64,000 nt of DNA from Gentiana macrophylla (lineage: Eukaryota; Streptophyta; Magnoliopsida; Gentianales; Gentianaceae): the NCBI GenBank assembly GCA_026214975.1, contig CM047806.1, forward strand, positions 102,281,897 to 102,345,896, read 5' to 3'. Shown here piece after piece: positions 36,760 to 50,146 of this stretch. Within the stretch, counting starts at the first letter, position 1. Each line of letters opens with the position of its first letter. Both the position numbers and the translations under genes were made by a program. The notes beneath the pieces were generated by a model. The model ran no database searches and was not told the DNA's origin. It saw only the letters and a list, made by a program, of their open reading frames with translations.

Positions 36760-37258
36760 GAAGTTTTATTTATCAGAAGAATACACTGCAGGGGTACAGA
36801 TTTTGTCACCATCATTCAACTCAACAATCACATCATCTAAATTAACCAAAACAAGAACTTCAGCCTGCTACAGTTCTTAAAGGTAAAATCAAAAAAGAAA
36901 ATGATATCATCATTACACAGTGTCACTACACACGATCAATTGTTTATAGTGACACAATGTTACGATGAGTATCATTTTTTCTTTTGTGTAAAGGCCGGTA
37001 TCCAGGACCAAACTAGCCCCACTAATCCAGAGATCACTTTGGGTCGTGCCCACAGAGTCTGACTCTTCTTACTCAGAGGTAAGGTCTGGCCAAGAGATCT
37101 TTCAACATGGCGCCGGCCTCAGAATACTCAGAAAGGCATCAACCTCATTAACTATAAAGATGAAAACAGTACATCAACAAAGTTGGCTTATTAATCTCTC
37201 TCTCATCTATCTACTATACAAATCAACATGCAATACAATACAATACGACACGGCAGTT
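36760..37258 (-). other. Probable 3' UTR of the XLG3-like gene
   Basis: Sequence after the stop codon at 37259. A polyadenylation hexamer AATAAA (minus strand) lies at 36770-36765. A foldback of about 100 bp lies inside it at 36889-36988. The exact end is a guess from the hexamer. Confidence 0.45.
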
Positions 37259-40200
37259 TCATTCTTGTTGCACGAATGGCGAGGTGCTAACATCAGTGGT
37301 GCTGTAAAAAGAATCCTCCGCCGGACCATAGTAGTTTTCTTCTCTTACTTCATCCCACTTAACAACCTCCCTTATATACTTAAATGCTTCATCAACCGTC
37401 ACTCGTTCTCTAGCCCTAGCTTGCCACACAAACAATTTCCGACCGGTGAGAGATGCATACAGATCTTTAAACTTCTTCGCCACGTAATAGTAACCTTGGT
37501 GAGCAAGCGACTGTTGATTATGGTGGGTCCGCACGGGGCTGAAGTCGGTGAACCACTCGCAGGTACTTAGAGGTACCCTATTGACCTTTTCTTCAAAAAT
37601 ATCATATTTGTTCAAGATCAACACAAAAGGGGTGTCTTTAAAACATGGATGTCGGATCATTGTTTCGAAAAGCTCTTTACTTTGAATGATCTTGTTCTTG
37701 AGTTGTACTCCATTGTTACTGTTTTCAGGAGGGACCCACATCTGATCATAATCACTTAAAGCAACACAAAAGACAACTACACGAACATCTTCGAACATCT
37801 CTACCCATTTGCAGCCTTCGTTCATCCCTCTACCGTTCACTCTAATAAGCTGGTATCTGAATGTCAAGACACTGAGAATATTACTTTCCAGCAAAAATGG
37901 AGGTAAATTCTTGTATAAAGAGTCTAGAAAAGAAACAATTCATGAAATTGACCAAGTTTACGTTTTTTTTTTTTTTTTTTTTTTCATACCATTGAACATA
38001 TAACGAGGGAGGAATAAAACCCACCTGGTCAGAGGAGGGGGTGGCGCGTCCAGATTGTCCGTGTAGGTTTCTGACATAGGGCTACGATCATCGAGGGAGA
38101 ACTCTATGAATGCCAAACCATTCCCTTGGGTAACCCCTTCGGCATGAAGTATGTCCCTTTCTGTTGGTTCGTATTCATTGCTTGATACTTCTACAGCCTG
38201 AGAATCCAAAATCATTATCAAAAAGAACAAATTTGGGCATCAAAAAGAACAAATTTGGGCATCAAAATGAAGCCTTTTGATTAAGGAGCTACAAAGGTCT
38301 AGCAAATACTGTCACCAATTTACGACAATAACACGTGAATAATATCAAATGAACTATTTTCTGTTTTTACTCAAGTAAAACAGATAGTGAATTTGTTTCT
38401 GTCTTTTGTTGGATCGTTTTCAAACAAAAAAATTCACACATATAAGGAAAGTGAACAAGTATCCAATATTAAATGATAGCAGTATAAAGAAAAGGTCAAA
38501 AAGACTAATGCAAATTAGCTGAATGAGCTATGTAGCAAATTTGAGGTGAGGGAGTAAAAGATCTCTTAGATAAAACACCTGCAAGGTATTTAGGTGGTTT
38601 GAAGAAAGCAACAAAAGAATAAGAGGAAGAAAAACAGGCATAATCCCGAATTCATTTGATTCTTTGCCGTGGATTAAGATGCAGAAGGAGACGATAGGTG
38701 TATATAATGTACATAAACAAGAGGTCAAAATTGAATCATACCCTCGTGGCCAGAGTAAATTTGTATTGAAAGAACAAACGGGATGTTTACCCAACTCACC
38801 TCATTTCATTTACTAGAAAATAGGCAACAGAACAACCTAAGGTGGTTAAGTGTGTTGGAATATACTACTTCCATCCCAAAATAAAGAGTCACTTTGGACT
38901 TACAAATTTGTCCCAAAATAAGTCACTTTAAAATACCAAGATAACATTTATTAGGTTTTTTCTTCATCCTACCACTGATTTATTTTCCACCTAACAATTT
39001 TTAAATATTAAAACCATTGCATTAATGTTAAAGTCAAAGGGCATTTTAGACGAACTGATATTAGTTACATTCTTCCATTTTCTTAATATGTGTGAAAACC
39101 TCCAAAATGACTCTTATTTTGGGACGGAGATAGTGCAATCCTGGATACTCATATAAATGGATACTTCAAGAACACCGCCGAGAAGGAAATGAATAATCAA
39201 GACTAAAAACAAAATAAAGACGTTTCTTTTTATGTTTACAAAATTACCCCTCGTTTCTGCATATTCTTTCCTACCTTTTCAATCCAATGTGCTACGTGTC
39301 CAACAACCAATCATTTTCCAAAATCCATAAAAGATTGACAAGTGACAAATGGACTCGAAAGGTTAAAAATGAACACATGAGAGGTAAAAGTGCAAAATTC
39401 CTTCAAAACAAAAGGACTAAAAGTGTGTTTATTCCTAAAAAGAACAAACATTTACTAGGCATGTAAACAGAGCTCATGAATAATTGGGACATGTAAGGAG
39501 GTACCCTGCTTAGGAAGTACTCTGCCACATCTGGGAGGAAGTGAAGCTCATCTTTCCTTCTGTAAGTCTCCTGTATAGCTGGATCTTTCCAGACCTCCTC
39601 GACTAATGGGGCATATTCACGTGTCGCTGCTGGAAAAAATGCATCTAAATCTCCAGTAGCAATGATATCCAAGAGCCAATCAGAGAAGTGCTTCAACCTC
39701 GGGTTCAGGGAATACATGCAATGAGTATTACCGCTGGTGTCACCATCTCCACCTGAACACATGCATTTCAGACTCAAATTCAGAAAATCCCAAGAGATCA
39801 AACTACTTTCAGACATCTTCATATATTAAGTCCCTAGGAAATATTGTTGTAATCAGATGAGATCAAAGTACTTTCAGACATCTTTGTGTATTAAGTCCCT
39901 AAGAAATATTGTTGTAATCAGATGACCGCAGGAAGGGGAAAAAAGGGCTGGAGTTATTTTAAACAGGCCCGTGCATTAATTCACTTTATTCACGCCATGT
40001 TTTTCATCTAAATAAGCAATTTTCTTTGTCTAAATAAAGTGATTTTCTCATACTTTTCTCCCAACAATACACAAATCGACTTTAATTGGCACCATACCTG
40101 ATGCAATCAAAACAAAATTTGAACCAATATTTAATCAATGATTAAGAATAAAAGCGAAATTTCTCATGTCGTAACGGACCCAGAGCTTTTGATGATCCAA

Positions 40201-43200
40201 CCACGAGAATTTGCACTCGCAATCCTCAGGATAGGAAGAAAAAAGGAATATGATTGAGATAATAATGAAAATTCAGGATATGGATACCAAGAGGCGTTTT
40301 TGTATCACCTAAATATTTGGACTACCGCATGATTTACATCACGAGTACTATGATGTATTCAACAACTAGCTACCAAAGACCCCCTTATCCCCGTAGCCCC
40401 CAACCACAATAAAGAAAAAAGAACCCCCCCCCCCCCCCCCCTTTTTGACTAGAAAATATGTTCATACTACTGGAAAATAAGGGATAACTCAATATTGCGG
40501 TGATGCTGGACCTGTTTCTTCATAATTAAGTGCTCTTATCCTTGACATGGCCTCCTCTTCAAAACGCTCCCTCCCGTCGAGTAGAACACTAAGATATTTG
40601 TACACGTTGCTCTGTATCATGAGCTTAATATCCTGCAGTTCCTCAGCATTGAACTTGTTCCCATAGAGAATTTTAGCCTGGCAATTCAATTATAAAAAGT
40701 TCAAACTGAAATTGATCTATTATTAGCAGGTGATTTCTAAAATAACTCACAATGTAATATGCCAAAATTAAATCAGGCGCCCAAACCCATATAAGAGGAG
40801 GGTCTCATCCCCAAAACGAGGGAAGTCCATCTCTTAATATGGTGGGTGAAACAATCACAAGTTTCCAATGTGGGACACTTTAACACGTACAGCAAACCAA
40901 GTGACATAAGAACGAGAAAGATGTAACATTCAATGCAGCAATTGATATCTAGTTCAATGATGGCACAAGAATATCCTCGGGTCCACCGAGACACGAAATT
41001 TTCCATCTTCATCATTATTTAGTGAAGAAATTTTAGTTAAGATGTCGTCCGGAGTGCATCGGATTAAGTGTGTGTTGTATATTGCGAGGAGAAATGTTGT
41101 AGAATGTTTTGGTGTTAATTAGAAAGATTTAATCTTTTATTGTTTACTCATGTTTTGCACATGTTTAGTGCAAGGATTAGCTGTAATATCACTGTAAAAT
41201 CCCTTTAATTTGGGATCTGATTTGATTCTTTGTATTTATGGTAGCAATACAATGATGAGATAAACACGACAAATAAATAATACAATTTGGAAAAGGAAAA
41301 AACTTGATGATAAGAAATGGGAAACAAGTTATAATGTAAGGTAGAAGTAGAATAACTAATTACCGGGATGGTGGTTTTCCACTTATTGAATAAAGATAGA
41401 TCGTTTTTCAAAAAAAAAAAAAAAGAAGTAGAATAACAAATGCATGTCAAGAACGATTTTGAACATTTGATCTATTCGAAGCTATCATGAGAAAACAACA
41501 CGGAATTTCATCAAGCGAAAAAGTTATCATGAAGATTTTGCAGATACCTATCTTTCACAATTCCATGCCAAGGATTCACAGGTGCGAGATTTTGAAAAAT
41601 ATATGATACAGGTCCGGAAGGATACACATAAAGATTGAAATATAATGACCAAACCGTACACAATAAAACCATAAGACTAAACTGTACATATTGAAAATAC
41701 TAAAATAAAACAATGTTAGTGACTTTTTTCTAACTTTTGCAGTTTATCAATAAATTACCGGCGGTTTTAATCAATTTACAACACGTTTTCTTCATTTCAC
41801 GTATCCAAATTACAGATATACATATCCGGATTACGTATCCAACTTTAAAGAAACTGTGAATTCGCTCCAGACGTGTATACTAAGTATCCGATATGCAATC
41901 GTGCTGGATATGTATTGGATACAAGACTCGCTACCAAACAAAGCATCCGTGCATCTCGTAGGAAGGAAATATGCAAATTCCAGTAAGTAAATCAATGCTT
42001 AAACGACAATTACTTTACAGGAAAAAGCTCACGTCTATGAACTTTAAAACGAGATACCTGTTTGAAAATAGTGCTAGTTCCTGATCCTTGGAGTCCAATT
42101 AAAAGAAGCTTCTGAATTCTTTTCGGTTCTAGATAATTTGGAACGGTTGCGTAGTTACTTGGTACATCTCTCTGTGTATGAGGCTGGCCATGGGGAACAG
42201 GCAAGGAGAAAAATGAGCAGACAAACCTTGTCAACGCCTGCGTAAAACACCCTCAAAATGAGATCAAATTATAGAATAAGAAATATGACCCAAAAAAAAA
42301 AGATTTAAAATTTACTTCTCCTACCAAATATTGATCAGAGATTAAGCATTTAAGAAGTGTAATTTTACACTATGTAATTAACAATCACCTTTTCCCATAT
42401 GTTCCCTCGGATATTATTTTGACCTTCTTCTTCATAACGCCCGTCATCATAAACCCAGAAGTGAGTATCCCGAGGGCACTGCACATTTGCAAACTGAAAC
42501 AACACTATGATCGTTAAATAGATCAAAGGCCACAGCTTGTCATACATTTTAAGTAATGGAGGAGAATCTTCAAGGGAAAAAAGCTTGAATGGAAATTGGA
42601 AATTTGTAATCACGAGGAAAACAAAAACACTTATCTTATGATTTACGAACATACAGAAGGAACTATCCTAGTGAATACATAATAACTATTCTTTTACCGA
42701 AAAAGAGAATAAAGAGGTCTCATCATTTCCAGAAAGTAAGATTAAGCACTCTCCATTAACCCATTGAAAAAACACTAAAACAGACACAATTACTCTCTGG
42801 AGCAGTCTCATATACTACTCCAGAGTCCAGACGGGCTCATTCAAATAATCCAGTAGCACAGCTTACAGCTTCAAATGAAATGTCTTGTGGCGTCTAGCAT
42901 TATAAAGTGCATCATACACGCTGTTTTAAAGAAGCACAAGTCATTAATAACAGCAGTAATGTCAATTCAAATGCTAAGCCCTTTAGAAAAGCTATTTCGT
43001 TTCCAAAAAAAAAAAAAAACACTTGGTAACATAGAGCTTCACATATCACCTTCATCCCGGTGCTCCAGGAGAAAAAGCACGGTAACCTTAGCTTTAAGAA
43101 CCCCTTAAGTCAATTATTTGGAATGTAATGAGCATTTCATAATAAACTAACCCCTGTTTCAACATAGCAAATTCAACATTTCTACTTAAACATGTCTAGA

Positions 43201-44568
43201 AAGTAACTAATGGACTACAGTAAGGAACACATCAAAGAACACTAGCATGAAAACGTGTTGGTTCCTCAAAGTTCACACCATGTTACAATGGAAACTTCTG
43301 CAAATCATCAATGCCAACAAAACAAGCAAAACAAAACCCTACCTTCAGCACTCTAAGCTCGAGTTTCGTGATTTCTCTGCCATTGATATAAACTTCAGTG
43401 TTCCCATTGCTAGCATGTGGACTAAGTTTCCCTGTAAAACTCAAATTTGAACTTATAATTCTATCTGGTTTCTCTCCTTCCTGCAAAATTAGCAAGAAAT
43501 AACTCAACAGAATTAAGCAATCTTCTTTAAAAGAAACAACAAAATCCATGACTCAGTAGACTGTTAACAAAGACAGTAAGGATGTACCTTTCCCCATAGA
43601 CCAGACTCTTTGTCATACCAATATTTTCCGGGCTTTAATTTTCGAGGGGGCAAAGGACAGCCAAACAGTTCAGCCATTTCTTCTGGTCTCAAAGGAAAAC
43701 CATTGACAATCAGCTGTTCGGGACGAATCTGATTAGCAGAGCATTCTTTCTCTGCTCTCATAATATGCTTAACTTCTAAAGGACTAAGCAAACGCGATAG
43801 TACCCTTGAATGCTTTCCTAATCGACTCCTCTTTGACTCATCAATTGGTTCACCAATGCAGGTAACACATTTACGCCCCTCTGGCATTGATCCCATTGCT
43901 CTAAGCACACAATTGCTACAATATTTCGAGTCACAGACAAGACATGATTCCTTTCTATCCCACTTACCCTTTCCACATCTATAACAGACTCTACTTTTCT
44001 TTTTCTTCTTCTTTTCCCTTGAAACACCCACATACTCGGGGAAAACCTGCTTCTCAGAATCTGCGGATTTCCGCTCTGATCTATCAACTGTATTAAAAGT
44101 AACCATAGGGGCTCTCCTTCCTTCATTTGCAGATTGTTTAGGAGGACTATCCCGAGGATTACCTACCGACAATGGAGACGCGGAAGGCGAAGCAGAAGAA
44201 GAATCAGGGTTCTGCAACACAGACACCACTGATTCTGAACTTCCAGACAACCTGGGACTTTGATCAGGTGGACTAGTGACACTAACTATACGAGATACAG
44301 GCAAAGGGATCGGTTCTATAATCGGAGTATTCTCCAAATTCATCGATCCCCTCGGCTCAGAAGAGGATTCTGCAACAGATGCAGTTGGAATTGCACTTGC
44401 ATTCATATCAAGTGGTTCTACACTAGGAAGTTCATACTCAACAGGAGGGCCCTTGTACTCTAGAGCTATAGAATAATCAAGATTGTCTCCCTCTTCAGGA
44501 AGGGGAGCCCCAGCAGGAAGCATCTTCCTTATCATCTCTTTCCACTCCTCCTTTTCTTTTTTCGCCAT
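37259..44568 (-). CDS. XLG3: Extra-large guanine nucleotide-binding protein, XLG3-like
   Basis: Host gene for a plant extra-large G-alpha protein. XLGs replace canonical G-alpha with G-beta-gamma in immune and developmental signalling and can act at plasma membrane and nucleus (family knowledge). Coding exons: 44568-43588, 43480-43343, 42493-42389, 42237-42058, 40677-40512, 39752-39505, 38197-38025, 37856-37259; all introns GT-AG, 862 codons plus stop. The N-terminus starts with MAKKEKEEW and has a serine-rich region, a basic KKKKKK run (about residue 195, a possible nuclear signal) and a cysteine-rich segment (about 200-245) ending in [15 protein letters not shown]. The C-terminal G-alpha-like half shows P-loop [13 protein letters not shown] and NKYD. 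The P-loop lysine is Thr, and the usual switch Arg and Gln are not evident, as is common in XLGs. The ATG was chosen because homologues start here and a splice acceptor TTTGCAG lies just upstream. XLG3 fits better than XLG1/2 from the N-terminus. Confidence 0.93.
38865..39133. mobile_element. Stowaway-type MITE in XLG intron 6
   Basis: 269 bp with terminal inverted repeats: CTACTTCCATCCCAAAATAA at the left and the complement CTATCTCCGTCCCAAAATAA at the right. The CTCCGTCCC signature is that of plant Stowaway (Tc1/mariner) MITEs. The left flank is TA; the right flank is TG, an altered TA duplication. It lies inside intron 6, clear of the splice sites. Confidence 0.85.
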
Positions 44569-44577
44569 GCTTTTTTG

Positions 44578-45664
44578 CTGCAAATCCTTTCACACCAAGA
44601 GGGAAAGTTCTTGATCTATAACTTATGTCAATAAAATAATCAAAACTGAAGTAAACATCTCAGTGGGGCAGCTGCACAACTACAACACCAGCCAAGTCAA
44701 CAAAGCTCCTAATCCTTATTCAACTCCCAATCACCATCACATAACAACAAATCAACACAACTTGGTCCAAGAAAGAGCTATTAAACCGAACATGCTTCAA
44801 GGACTGCAGATGTTCCCGAAACAAGCAAGAGAAATCCACCGGAGCTTCAAGCCCAATTTGCAAAAGTCCATCGAAATTGAAAGCGTTGAAACAAAATCTG
44901 ATGAAAAATCGCAAACCCACGATACCAAAAAGTCCAAACACACGATTCAACACAATCACACAGAAAATTCTAATCTTTATTCAACTCTTGAGCAAAAAGT
45001 TGAAACCTTGAACTTGGAAAACAGGATAACTAGATTGGTTGAAAGTTCCTAGTCAGACATTTGATTAGCTAAACCAAAACCCACATATAATTGAAAAGTT
45101 CAACGCAAGAAAACAGCATGATGGTATCCAATTGTACTAAATAGTACATGTCTCATTGTCTCAATTCTCATAGTGAGGGGGAAAAAAGGACAAAGGAAAA
45201 TCATGTTTTGGAAAAAAGTTTGAAAAAAAGGGTGTTTTGATTTTAGTGAAGTTTGGCCATGATTTTCTCCTTTTTTTCAGAGCTTAAAATTAAAAATGTG
45301 AACTTTTTACGGTAAAATGAATTTTGAATGAAAAGAGAGAGAAAAGTTTTTACACGGAGAAAAATATAGAGAAAAGTTGCAGATATAAAGATTGTGAATC
45401 TGAAAAGTGAAATTTATTTCCTCGTTTTGTTTTAACATCTTCAAAGTTCTTGAAAAAAATTATGGGCCTAACTGCTGATAATATTCCGTTTCTGCTCCTC
45501 CTTTATGCGAATCATCTATTAAAGTAGGGTAGCATGTTGCGAGCACAATCACTTGCCCTTATTAGCACATTAAGTATATTAATAATATTTGAGTTTATGA
45601 TACTCCAATTGCGTGTGGTTTGTCCAAAAGATGTTAAAACAAATATTTTAGTTCATGGTACGAG
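44578..45664 (-). promoter_or_regulatory. XLG3-like gene upstream region with probable 5' UTR intron
   Basis: The minus-strand sequence just before the coding ATG contains TTTGCAG (acceptor ending 44578) and only nine untranslated bases before the ATG. A 5' UTR intron is therefore likely, but the first exon and the promoter could not be placed. The open frames on either strand here (44663-45052 and 44720-44959) look like chance. Confidence 0.4.
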
Positions 45665-45895
45665 CAGTGGCGGATCTATGAATTTATTTTAGTGGTGTCA
45701 CTGGAGTCTAAAACTACATATTTTATAATAAAAAAATTCAATGGGTCACCGGAGTCTAAAACATCAATTTTTATCGACAAAACGATACTTTTTAACAACA
45801 AAACTAAATTGTTTTAATACTAATTTCTTTTTTTTTTTTTTTAAAAAATCCAGTGGGGTCACGTAAACCCCCCTAGGGTTCGTGGATCCGCCCTG
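45665..45895. mobile_element. hAT-type MITE upstream of the XLG gene
   Basis: 231 bp with inverted ends CAGTGGCGGATC and, complemented from the right, CAGGGCGGATCC. Flanks GGTACGAG (45657-45664) and AGTACAAG (45896-45903) agree at 6 of 8 positions, fitting the 8-bp duplication of hAT elements. An internal direct repeat of the phrase CACTGGAGTCTAAAAC / CACCGGAGTCTAAAAC is present. Confidence 0.78.
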
Positions 45896-45908
45896 AGTAC
45901 AAGTATCA

Positions 45909-45937
45909 TAGTTCATAGTTCATAGTTCATAGTTCAT
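45909..45937. repeat. Short tandem repeat, 7-bp unit
   Basis: About four copies of CATAGTT immediately to the right of the hAT-type MITE. Sequence from here to about 46270 is T-rich and holds nothing recognisable. Confidence 0.8.
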
Positions 45938-46329
45938 ATTAGTACTTGCGTGTGTGGTGTTCTTTAAATCTCGCCTCACGTGAGTTCTTATCTATTCATG
46001 AATTATTGTTTGAACTTCGTGTTGAAAACTCGCATTTATTTTGTCCACATTTTACCTAATTATTTTCCCTTCCTTTTCCGGTTTCATGTTGTCTTTTTCG
46101 TATTTGTCTTTCTTTCGACCTGGTTTTTTTCGACCTGGTTTTCTGCTTTACTTTATTTGTGTCGGTGCTCTTTTGTTTTGTCAATGTGCTCTTTTTTATT
46201 TTTTGCCTTATAGGTTTTCTCTTTTGTTACAGTTTTTTGTTTGTATCGTGTGGCTTTTGTCTCTTTTTCAGTGTTCTCATATGCTTCATATTCCCTAGCC
46301 CTCCTGTCCGGCCCAACCTCCCAGTCCAG

Positions 46330-48019
46330 TCCATTTGGCCAGCTCATCCCTTCCGTCTCCCTCTTCGGCCCATTCTTCTAGCCCGTCCCCTGCCCCTCAG
46401 CCCATTGTCGTTGAGGCTGACCCGCCAACCCACCCTATGACCGCACGCTCACGCATACATTCTCTCAAACCTAAAAGCCTCCCCGCCAACTTTGTTTCCT
46501 CACCACCCTACGTGCCCACAATACTGAGGCCCCTGCCAAACGTGTTGAACCAAATAATTACACCGAAGCTTCCCGTTTTCCTGAATGGCATGCGGCAATG
46601 CATGACGAATTCACTACCCTTTTGAACAATAATACTTGGACACTTGTCCCTTCTCCCCTCCGGAAATGTGATTGACTGCAAATGGGTCTACAGATTAAAC
46701 GTAATTCTCAAGGTCAGATTGAGCGATATATGGCACGCCTTGTTGCCAAGGGTTTTCAAAAGAGTTCAGGCATCGATTTTCATGAAACTTTTAGTCATGT
46801 GGTTAAACCTGTTACTATTCTTACCATGCTTACTCTTGCCTTGCAGCTTAATTGGCCCATTCGGCAGCTTGACATACAAAAAGCTTTTTGCATGGTTTTT
46901 TGGATGACATTGTCTATATGCAACAACCACCGGGCTATGTTCATCCTGCTTTCCCGCATCATGTGTGCAAGTTGAATCGCAATTTATATGGTTTAAAACA
47001 TACCTCACGAGCCTGGTTCTCTCAGCTTACTCAATTATTGATTACTCTCGGCTTTCGCCCTTGCTCTGCGGACTCCTCCCTGTATATTTATCGCCGTGAT
47101 GGTATTTATATTCTTAAGTTTTTATGTTGATGACATCATTATTACAGGGTCCACCTCGTAGAATCTTCAGTGGCTTCTCTCCTCATTGTCTGCTACCTTT
47201 CCTGTTAAGGACCTGGGTGACTTATCTTATTTCCTTGGCATTGAAGTCACTCGTACCACTGATGGGCTATATCTTTCTCAAGCTAATTATACATCTGATT
47301 TATTGATTAAAGCTGGCATGCAAGATTCCAAGCCTTATGCCACTCTTATGGCTACATCCCCACCACGTTATTGGTTTCAGGGCCAACTGTTTGAGAATAC
47401 ACAGTTGCATCGCATGATTGTTGATGGTCTCCAATATCTGGCATACACGAGGCCCGATATTGTTTTTGCAGTTCACAAGGCCAATAAATACATGCATTCT
47501 CCTTCGGCTGAGCATTGGCAGACTGTTAAACGCATTCTCCGTTATCTCAAGAGAACTTGCACTGATAGTATGTTTTTATCCTCTCGCTCGGGGTCTCAGA
47601 TTCATGCATTCACCTATTCTGACTGGGCCTCTGACCCAAATGATCGTCATTCTGTTGGTGGTTATTGTGTCTTCATTGGCTCCAATCTTATTAGCTGGTC
47701 CTGCATGCAACAACTCACTGTTGCCAAGAGTACCACTGAGGCCGAGTATAAGTCGGTTTCCACTGCAGCCACTAAGGTTCAATAGCTCTTGTCCTCTCTC
47801 TGCGAGCTTCCACTTTCTCGTTCATCTCCTCCGATTCGGTGGTGTGATAATGTTGGTGCCACATATCTTGCCGCCAATCCCGTATGTCATGCCCGGACTA
47901 AGCGCATTGAGATCGATGTTCACCATGTTAATGAGTTAGTTGCTTGGAAAATTAGTCAGGTCGGCTACATTAGCACTATTGATGAACTCGCAGATATTCT
48001 TACAAAGCCTCTTCTCTAG
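46330..48019 (+). pseudogene. E6 pol fragment: connector, RT, RNase H
   Basis: A proline/serine-rich connector with THPMTARSR near 46430 is typical just before copia RT. RT phrases CKWVYR, ARLVAKGF, FHETFSHVVKP and LDIQKAF follow in shifting frames. YVDDIIITG straddles a frameshift near 47125. The long frame 47186-47785 runs from the KDLGDLSYFLGIEV phrase through TRPDIVFAV to the RNase H part (YSDWASDPNDRHSVGGY, STTEAEY). The end at 47789-48019 carries HARTKRIEIDVH and LADILTKPL. At least four frame changes make it a pseudogene. Confidence 0.88.
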
Positions 48020-48046
48020 CCTTGTTTCCAACCCTTGAAGGACAAT

Positions 48047-50146
48047 TGTAACACCCCGGATTTTTAGTAAGGGAAAGATGGTAAATTGGGTTTAATTAAT
48101 TATTTAACCTAATTTTTATTTACCTAAATTAATTATTTAAAAACGATGTAAATAATTAAAAGAAAATGGGGATCTAGTTATTAATTTAGTGGATATAATT
48201 AATAGCTATACAAAGGAAATAATCTCCAAAATCTTCTAATAATGTCTTTTACACAAATACCGGAGAAATGAAGCAGAAGAAGAATCTTCAACCGTGCGGC
48301 TAATCCGTGAGAAATTTGGGCAGACGGTAGTAGAAAAAATTAATCACTCGGAGAAGAAAATCGTTTCCATACTCTTCGTTTTATAAACAATAAGTTTTGT
48401 TTTTAACCCTAAATCTAGAATCTTGATCGTTTTTGAGGAAAATCTGAGTTTTAATAGAATAGAGTGTTGTTTAATCATAATGTACCGTTTAATTATCGTA
48501 GGTTGATCATACGAGTTATAGAATTGAAAGATTCAAGCTTTTTTTTTTGGTTTACTTTTAGATTAGCTTTCAAATTGCTAAAAATATAAGGGGTGTTCCT
48601 AACGGATTTTGAATATTTAGACATTATTTAATTATGTGTATTTATTTATTATTGTGGATCTTTTATTTGTTATAGGGTCGATTCTCTTTATTTGTTATAT
48701 TGCCGGAAGAAAAAAAGTAAGACTTGCTCCCATTATGTTGCCCTGCATGTTGCCGAAGGAAAGAAAATAATAATATAAAAATAAGAAGTACTTTGGAGTC
48801 AAAAAGTCTTAGGGGAAAAGATACACAGTTTAATCATTTCTTTATTTTCTATTTCTTTCCTTCTAAAATAAAATTATGTATTTGTTTTCTCGAAAAAAAT
48901 AGAATGAAATAAGATAATATGCAAAGGTAATAGACATGTGTCTAAAATTGATATAATGGAATGAGATAATGTGAAAGATTTTCGATTGAATGAATGATAT
49001 AATAGGTATAAAATGAGTCTGTTCACCTTATTTATATGATTTCTTGTGTACAACTTGTTGCTATTTAGTATGTATGCCTTTGAGGCATTATATGTTATTT
49101 TGCAAGGTCTAACTGCGACTTCTGGTAGCTTTGGCTCAGCACCACAACTGAGACCCTCTGCGGGGAGAAGGTGAGAGCACCAGAAGGCGTTGTTTATGCC
49201 TTGTGGGACATTGACTTAGTAGTCATTGATCCTTTTACAACGTGCTAGGTAGTGTAATTAGTGGTCTAGGACTAGAAGTTCTTAGGAAGCCTTTTATGTG
49301 AATGAATCAGGTGGTTAGACTTAACTCGTAAATTACATATGTGTATGTCTAAAAGATAAAACATCTTTATTATTGGTGAGGCACGTCTATTCTTCTTAGC
49401 ATGGGACTATTACACTCATCTACTTGGTCTGATGCCAAAGGACGCGTGTGACTCCCACATGGGGACTTAAGCCTATGCCCTTGAGGTGCTTCCCGTGTTG
49501 CGGTGCAGTTGTTCACCGTGCGTAGTGTCCTTTGGTATTGATGTAACAAACGTATGTGCGTGAGGTTGTACTATGTGATCTAGTAGAGGGTGAATGTGAT
49601 CTCAATGCAACCTGTGTGGTAGAGATTGTAGAATTTACTTGTTATGTAAGATATGTTATATATTATGTGTAACCGTTTCTTCTACCCCTTACTAAGTACG
49701 TATGTACTTACCCCCTCTTCTTTCTTTCTTGTTCCCACCCCGAGAAGGTGGTGTTTGTAGGTTGTTTTTAGGCCACTGAGGGTGACCCGGAGATGATGCA
49801 GACGGAGTTTATTATTCTTTACTGCATTGTAATTTTGGTATAGCTTCTGTTATCCTTTGTAATGATAGAAATCAATGAGTTGAGTTTATGGTTATCAAGT
49901 TGTAATGGATTTATTGTATTTGATGGTTGTAGTAAGTCTTTTGATGATGTAATAGATGTAGCATGTGTTACTTTCGATCGTTTATTAGTCGTTTTAGTTA
50001 TCCGAGTCTGTCATTTTGCCTTCCGCTTTGTCTATGATGTATGCTTACGTAAAGCTTACGTATATAATTAGATTAAATTTTAATTATATGTGTACCAGGC
50101 GTTCTTTTCCGGATAAAGACAATGTATCCAGGACAGGGGCGTCACA
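48047..50146 (+). mobile_element. E7: solo LTR, probably Ty3/gypsy type
   Basis: 2100 bp beginning TGTAACACCCCGG and ending GGGGCGTCACA, with the 5-bp duplication ACAAT at 48042-48046 and 50147-50151. There is no internal region or second LTR. TGTAACACCCC ends are common in Ty3/gypsy LTRs of plants, so that class is likely. It lies 23 bp after the E6 RNase H stop. Orientation is taken from the TG/CA ends and is not certain. Confidence 0.85.

Noticed and set aside
40424..40441. Run of 18 C in XLG intron 5 (also 15 C at 54472-54486)
   Set aside because: Simple homopolymers, prone to length error; no function can be argued from them.
44663..45052. Open frame of 129 codons upstream of the XLG gene, plus strand
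   Set aside because: Low-complexity composition (N, H, Q, K rich), no family resemblance, and it overlaps the probable 5' UTR/intron of the XLG gene on the other strand.
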